Of a DNA stretch of 61,896 nt, positions 59,729 to 61,896 are shown piece by piece. The first letter of the stretch is position 1; every line of letters starts with the position of its first letter. The stretch is from Chloroflexota bacterium (GTDB lineage: Bacteria; Chloroflexota; Anaerolineae; Aggregatilineales; Phototrophicaceae), in the NCBI GenBank assembly GCA_011523615.1, contig WTGJ01000027.1, positions 14,760 to 76,655 of the forward strand, in the 5' to 3' direction. Under the pieces are notes generated by a model. The model did no database searches. It saw only the letters and a list, made by a program, of their open reading frames with translations, and was not told the origin of the DNA. The position numbers and the translations under genes are program-made.

Positions 59729-60565
59729 ATGGATTGGTTGACCTGGTTGGAAGAGCCCCTGCGTTTTGCTTTGTTTCAACGAAGCCTCTTGGCGCTCTCT
59801 TTCATCGGCGTGTTGAGTGGGGTGGTCGGCAGCTTTGTCGTGGTGCGCGACGTCGTTTTCCTGGGCGAGGCATTGGGACACTCATTGACCCCCGGCGTTG
59901 CCCTGGCCTTATTGCTGGGGGTGGATGTGACCCTCGGTGGCTTCGTGACGGCCATCGTGGCCGTCCTCGTGATCTTCTGGCTATCCCAATATGAGGGTCT
60001 GAACGAGCATTCTGCCATCGGCATCGTCATGAGTGCGATGTTCGCGCTGGGCGTCGCGATCATCAGTCGCACTTCCAGTTTTCAAATAGACGTGGTTCAT
60101 TTGCTGTTCGGCAGTCCCCTGGGGATCAGCGTGGCCGATCTGCAACTCAGCATCGCATTGGGCGCCATCGTCATTCTCGTGGTCATCGCCTTGTTCAAGG
60201 AACTCCAGCTGATCAGTTTCGACCCCAATTGGGCAGAATCCGCAAATCTACCTGCTCGAAATTTGCACGCCTTGTTGCTGATTCTGATCGCAATGACGGT
60301 GGTAGCCAGCCTGAGGACGCTGGGCGTGGGATTGTTTCTGGCGATGTTGGTGACGCCGGCCACCACCGCTCGCATCCTGACCAAGCGATTGCGGGATATG
60401 GTTTGGTTGGCTGCCCTCTTTGGCATGATGAGTGGCTTGATCGGATTTTACATCGCTTACTATTTTGCCTTACCGACGGCTTCGGCGGTCGCCTTGACGG
60501 CGTTCATCTTTCTCGGCATCGCTTTGTTGCGTCAGCAATGGCGGATCTATCGCGCCCATTCCTGA
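59729..60565 (+). CDS. znuB: Metal ABC transporter permease (ZnuB-like)
   Basis: A 278-residue integral membrane protein with about eight helices, family ABC-3. FVVVRDVVFLGEALGHSLTPG near residue 35-55 is a family motif, NEHSAIGIVMSAMFALGVAI forms a central helix, and SFDPNWAESANLPARN is the conserved cytoplasmic loop that meets the ATPase. It completes the three-gene importer whose metal is probably zinc or manganese. No terminator with a T-tract is seen after it. Confidence 0.92.
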   Translation: MDWLTWLEEPLRFALFQRSLLALSFIGVLSGVVGSFVVVRDVVFLGEALGHSLTPGVALALLLGVDVTLGGFVTAIVAVLVIFWLSQYEGLNEHSAIGIVMSAMFALGVAIISRTSSFQIDVVHLLFGSPLGISVADLQLSIALGAIVILVVIALFKELQLISFDPNWAESANLPARNLHALLLILIAMTVVASLRTLGVGLFLAMLVTPATTARILTKRLRDMVWLAALFGMMSGLIGFYIAYYFALPTASAVALTAFIFLGIALLRQQWRIYRAHS

Positions 60566-60580
60566 CGTTGCCACCTGACC

Positions 60581-60603
60581 TTGTCAGCCTGGCGTTGTCA
60601 GCC
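60581..60603 (+). repeat. Short direct repeat upstream of second aspartate kinase
   Basis: TTGTCAGCC occurs at 60581-60589 and again at 60595-60603. The second copy contains the probable -35 box, so the first could be a duplicate -35 or a regulator half-site. Confidence 0.4.
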
Positions 60604-60623
60604 CTCCAACCGAGCGCTAATCT
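60595..60623 (+). promoter_or_regulatory. Promoter of second aspartate kinase, predicted leaderless start
   Basis: TTGTCA (60595-60600) and TAATCT (60618-60623) are 17 bases apart. The predicted transcription start, about seven bases later, coincides with the ATG at 60630, and no ribosome binding site precedes it. Confidence 0.55.
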
Positions 60624-60629
60624 CGTTCC

Positions 60630-61896
60630 ATGAAAACCTTGATCATGAAATTCGGCGGATCTGCGCTGGCCAATCCGCCGCGGATGAAGCGAGCGGTTTC
60701 CATATCGCTGCGCGAATCCACCCGTTGGGATCGCTTGCTCATCGTGGTCGCTGCCCTGGAGGGGGTTACCGACCAGTTGTTGAACGTGGCCCGTTTGGCC
60801 GCTGAGCGAGATGCGCGCGGTTATCGCCGGATCATCCATGACATCCGTGAGAGGCACATTCAGGGGATCGAAGAAATGTTTGTCGATGCTTCGGTTCGGG
60901 AATCCATCACGGCACAGATGGATCGTTTGCTGTTCAATTTATTGACAGATTGCCAATCCTCTGAACAACGGCCGAGCGCACTCCCTCGTTGGAGTGACCG
61001 CATCGTAGCGGTGGGCGAAAAAATGGTGACGATGTTGTTCGCAGCCCTATTGCGCCAGGAAGAGCTGGCTGCTGTCGCGCTGGATGCCACTCGTTTCTTG
61101 ATCACGGATGCCACGTTTGGCAACGCACAACCCAACTGGCAAGAATCAGCGGCGAGCATCGAAGCGCAAGTGCTGCCACTGTTTACGGACGGCTACATTC
61201 CGGTGGTCACCGGCTACATCGGCTGCACGCGAGAGGGCGAAATCACCACTCTGGGGAGGGGCGGGAGCGACTTTACCGCATCCATCCTGGGGGTATGCCT
61301 GCAAGCCGATGAAGTTTGGCTCTGGTCTTCCGTAGCCGGGCTCATGTCTGCCGATCCGGAATGGGTCTCTACGGCGCGGGTGATCGATGAGCTCGATTAT
61401 GGCGATGCCGCAGAGTTGGCGTATTACGGGGCACGAGTGCTGCACTTGAAAATGATCGCCCCTTTGCAGAGCGCAGGCATCCCGTTGCGGGTGAAGAGCA
61501 TCCATCAACCGGCAGCTGCGGGGACCTACATCCATCATGTTTCCGAAGCGGGAAATTCTGTTTTGGGTGTCACCGCGTTGCCGGGAATCGCGATCCGGCC
61601 GATCAAGGCTTTGCAACGCCTCCAGGTGCGCCAGGAAAGAGACGATTCGCAAATGGAAACCTTGCTCCTGCTCAACGAATTGGACCGCTTGTCGGCGATC
61701 AGCGCGGGGAATTTGGAATTGATGTCCGTTTCTCAATCATCATCGGGGAGCCTGTGGTGCGTCTGTGCAACCGCCCGAGCGACCGCTGAGGATATGACTC
61801 GGCTGGGAGAAGCTTTGTGTCAGCCGAAAGAAGGAGGGCGAGACGCCCGCTGGGAATGGCAAGCCATCACCCTGGTTACGGTGGTAGGTAACACCG
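60630..61896 (+). CDS. Second aspartate kinase-like protein, partial (runs off right edge)
   Basis: The first 422 codons are present and the gene continues beyond the window. MKFGGSALANP and TTLGRGGSDFTASILG are intact aspartate kinase motifs, and AELAYYGARVLHLKMIAPL fits the region that follows. The motif that reads WTDVDGVMSVDP in the copy at 43174 reads WSSVAGLMSADP here, so the Asp of the nucleotide/metal site is replaced. An ACT-like region begins near LGVTALPGIAIRP. It may be a pathway-specific isoenzyme or a regulatory paralogue. Confidence 0.88.
   Translation, partial: MKTLIMKFGGSALANPPRMKRAVSISLRESTRWDRLLIVVAALEGVTDQLLNVARLAAERDARGYRRIIHDIRERHIQGIEEMFVDASVRESITAQMDRLLFNLLTDCQSSEQRPSALPRWSDRIVAVGEKMVTMLFAALLRQEELAAVALDATRFLITDATFGNAQPNWQESAASIEAQVLPLFTDGYIPVVTGYIGCTREGEITTLGRGGSDFTASILGVCLQADEVWLWSSVAGLMSADPEWVSTARVIDELDYGDAAELAYYGARVLHLKMIAPLQSAGIPLRVKSIHQPAAAGTYIHHVSEAGNSVLGVTALPGIAIRPIKALQRLQVRQERDDSQMETLLLLNELDRLSAISAGNLELMSVSQSSSGSLWCVCATARATAEDMTRLGEALCQPKEGGRDARWEWQAITLVTVVGNT

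Noticed and set aside
1-61896. Insertion sequences, prophage, integron or plasmid functions
   Set aside because: No transposase, integrase, replication or phage structural gene, nor flanking repeats, was found; gene content is housekeeping and envelope.

Overview
This is a gene-dense, moderately GC-rich bacterial chromosome segment, most plausibly from Chloroflexota (an Anaerolineae-like lineage). The taxonomic call is an inference. It rests on LysM proteins with proline/threonine-rich linkers, an F420-type luciferase-like oxidoreductase, a non-RD Ser/Thr kinase, a topoisomerase I fused to a DUF5679-like zinc ribbon next to a free DUF5679 protein, and many TTG/GTG starts. There is no rRNA, transposase, integrase, phage gene or CRISPR array. 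Every stretch of more than about 300 bases holds a gene.

Layout. 1-4931 (minus): isocitrate dehydrogenase leads an apparent operon with a D-2-hydroxyacid dehydrogenase, a Gfo/Idh/MocA oxidoreductase, an IolE-like isomerase and a truncated IolC-like kinase, which suggests inositol or sugar-acid catabolism. 5076-7755: a membrane protein and a PLP enzyme of the VC1184 type. 7780-11796 (minus): a thiamine ABC transporter behind a TPP riboswitch and intrinsic terminator. 11821-14338 (minus): three coupled genes of unknown function with winged-helix-like segments. 14365-16763: two LysM envelope proteins. 16785-22607 (minus): MutL, an orphan histidine kinase, SecF, SecD and YajC. 22740-32003: a NERD-like protein, a GT39-like enzyme, GreA, a methyltransferase, a SAM hydrolase family protein, MurA with Asp in place of the catalytic Cys, SelB and a coiled-coil protein. 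32082-42967 (plus): dGTPase, Ser/Thr kinase, DprA, mannose-1-phosphate guanylyltransferase, DUF5679, TopA fusion, a membrane protein, a luciferase-like oxidoreductase and an M20 peptidase.

42964-45619 holds aspartate kinase behind a short structured leader that ends in a strong intrinsic terminator, then tRNA-Val(CAC) antisense to the end of that gene, a phosphodiester-glycosidase-like lipoprotein and tRNA-Arg(CCG). 45620-51454: a TIR-FGE-sulfatase fusion, a clan A-like glycosidase, an orphan solute-binding protein and two glycosyltransferases. 51409-57511 (minus): a seven-gene run from RicT through a PIG-L deacetylase, an M20 amidohydrolase, three small or poorly known proteins (one a cytochrome c) to RqcH. 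57545-60565: a ZnuABC-type metal importer whose binding protein has a very large His/Asp loop, with a palindromic operator over its -10 box. 60595 to the right edge: a second, divergent aspartate kinase, probably on a leaderless mRNA.

The best candidates for new biology are the compact lysC leader, the three-gene winged-helix-like operon, the DUF5679/TopA pair, the TIR-FGE fusion and the MutL that has lost its endonuclease motifs. All promoter, start-codon and fold statements are from reading the sequence by eye.
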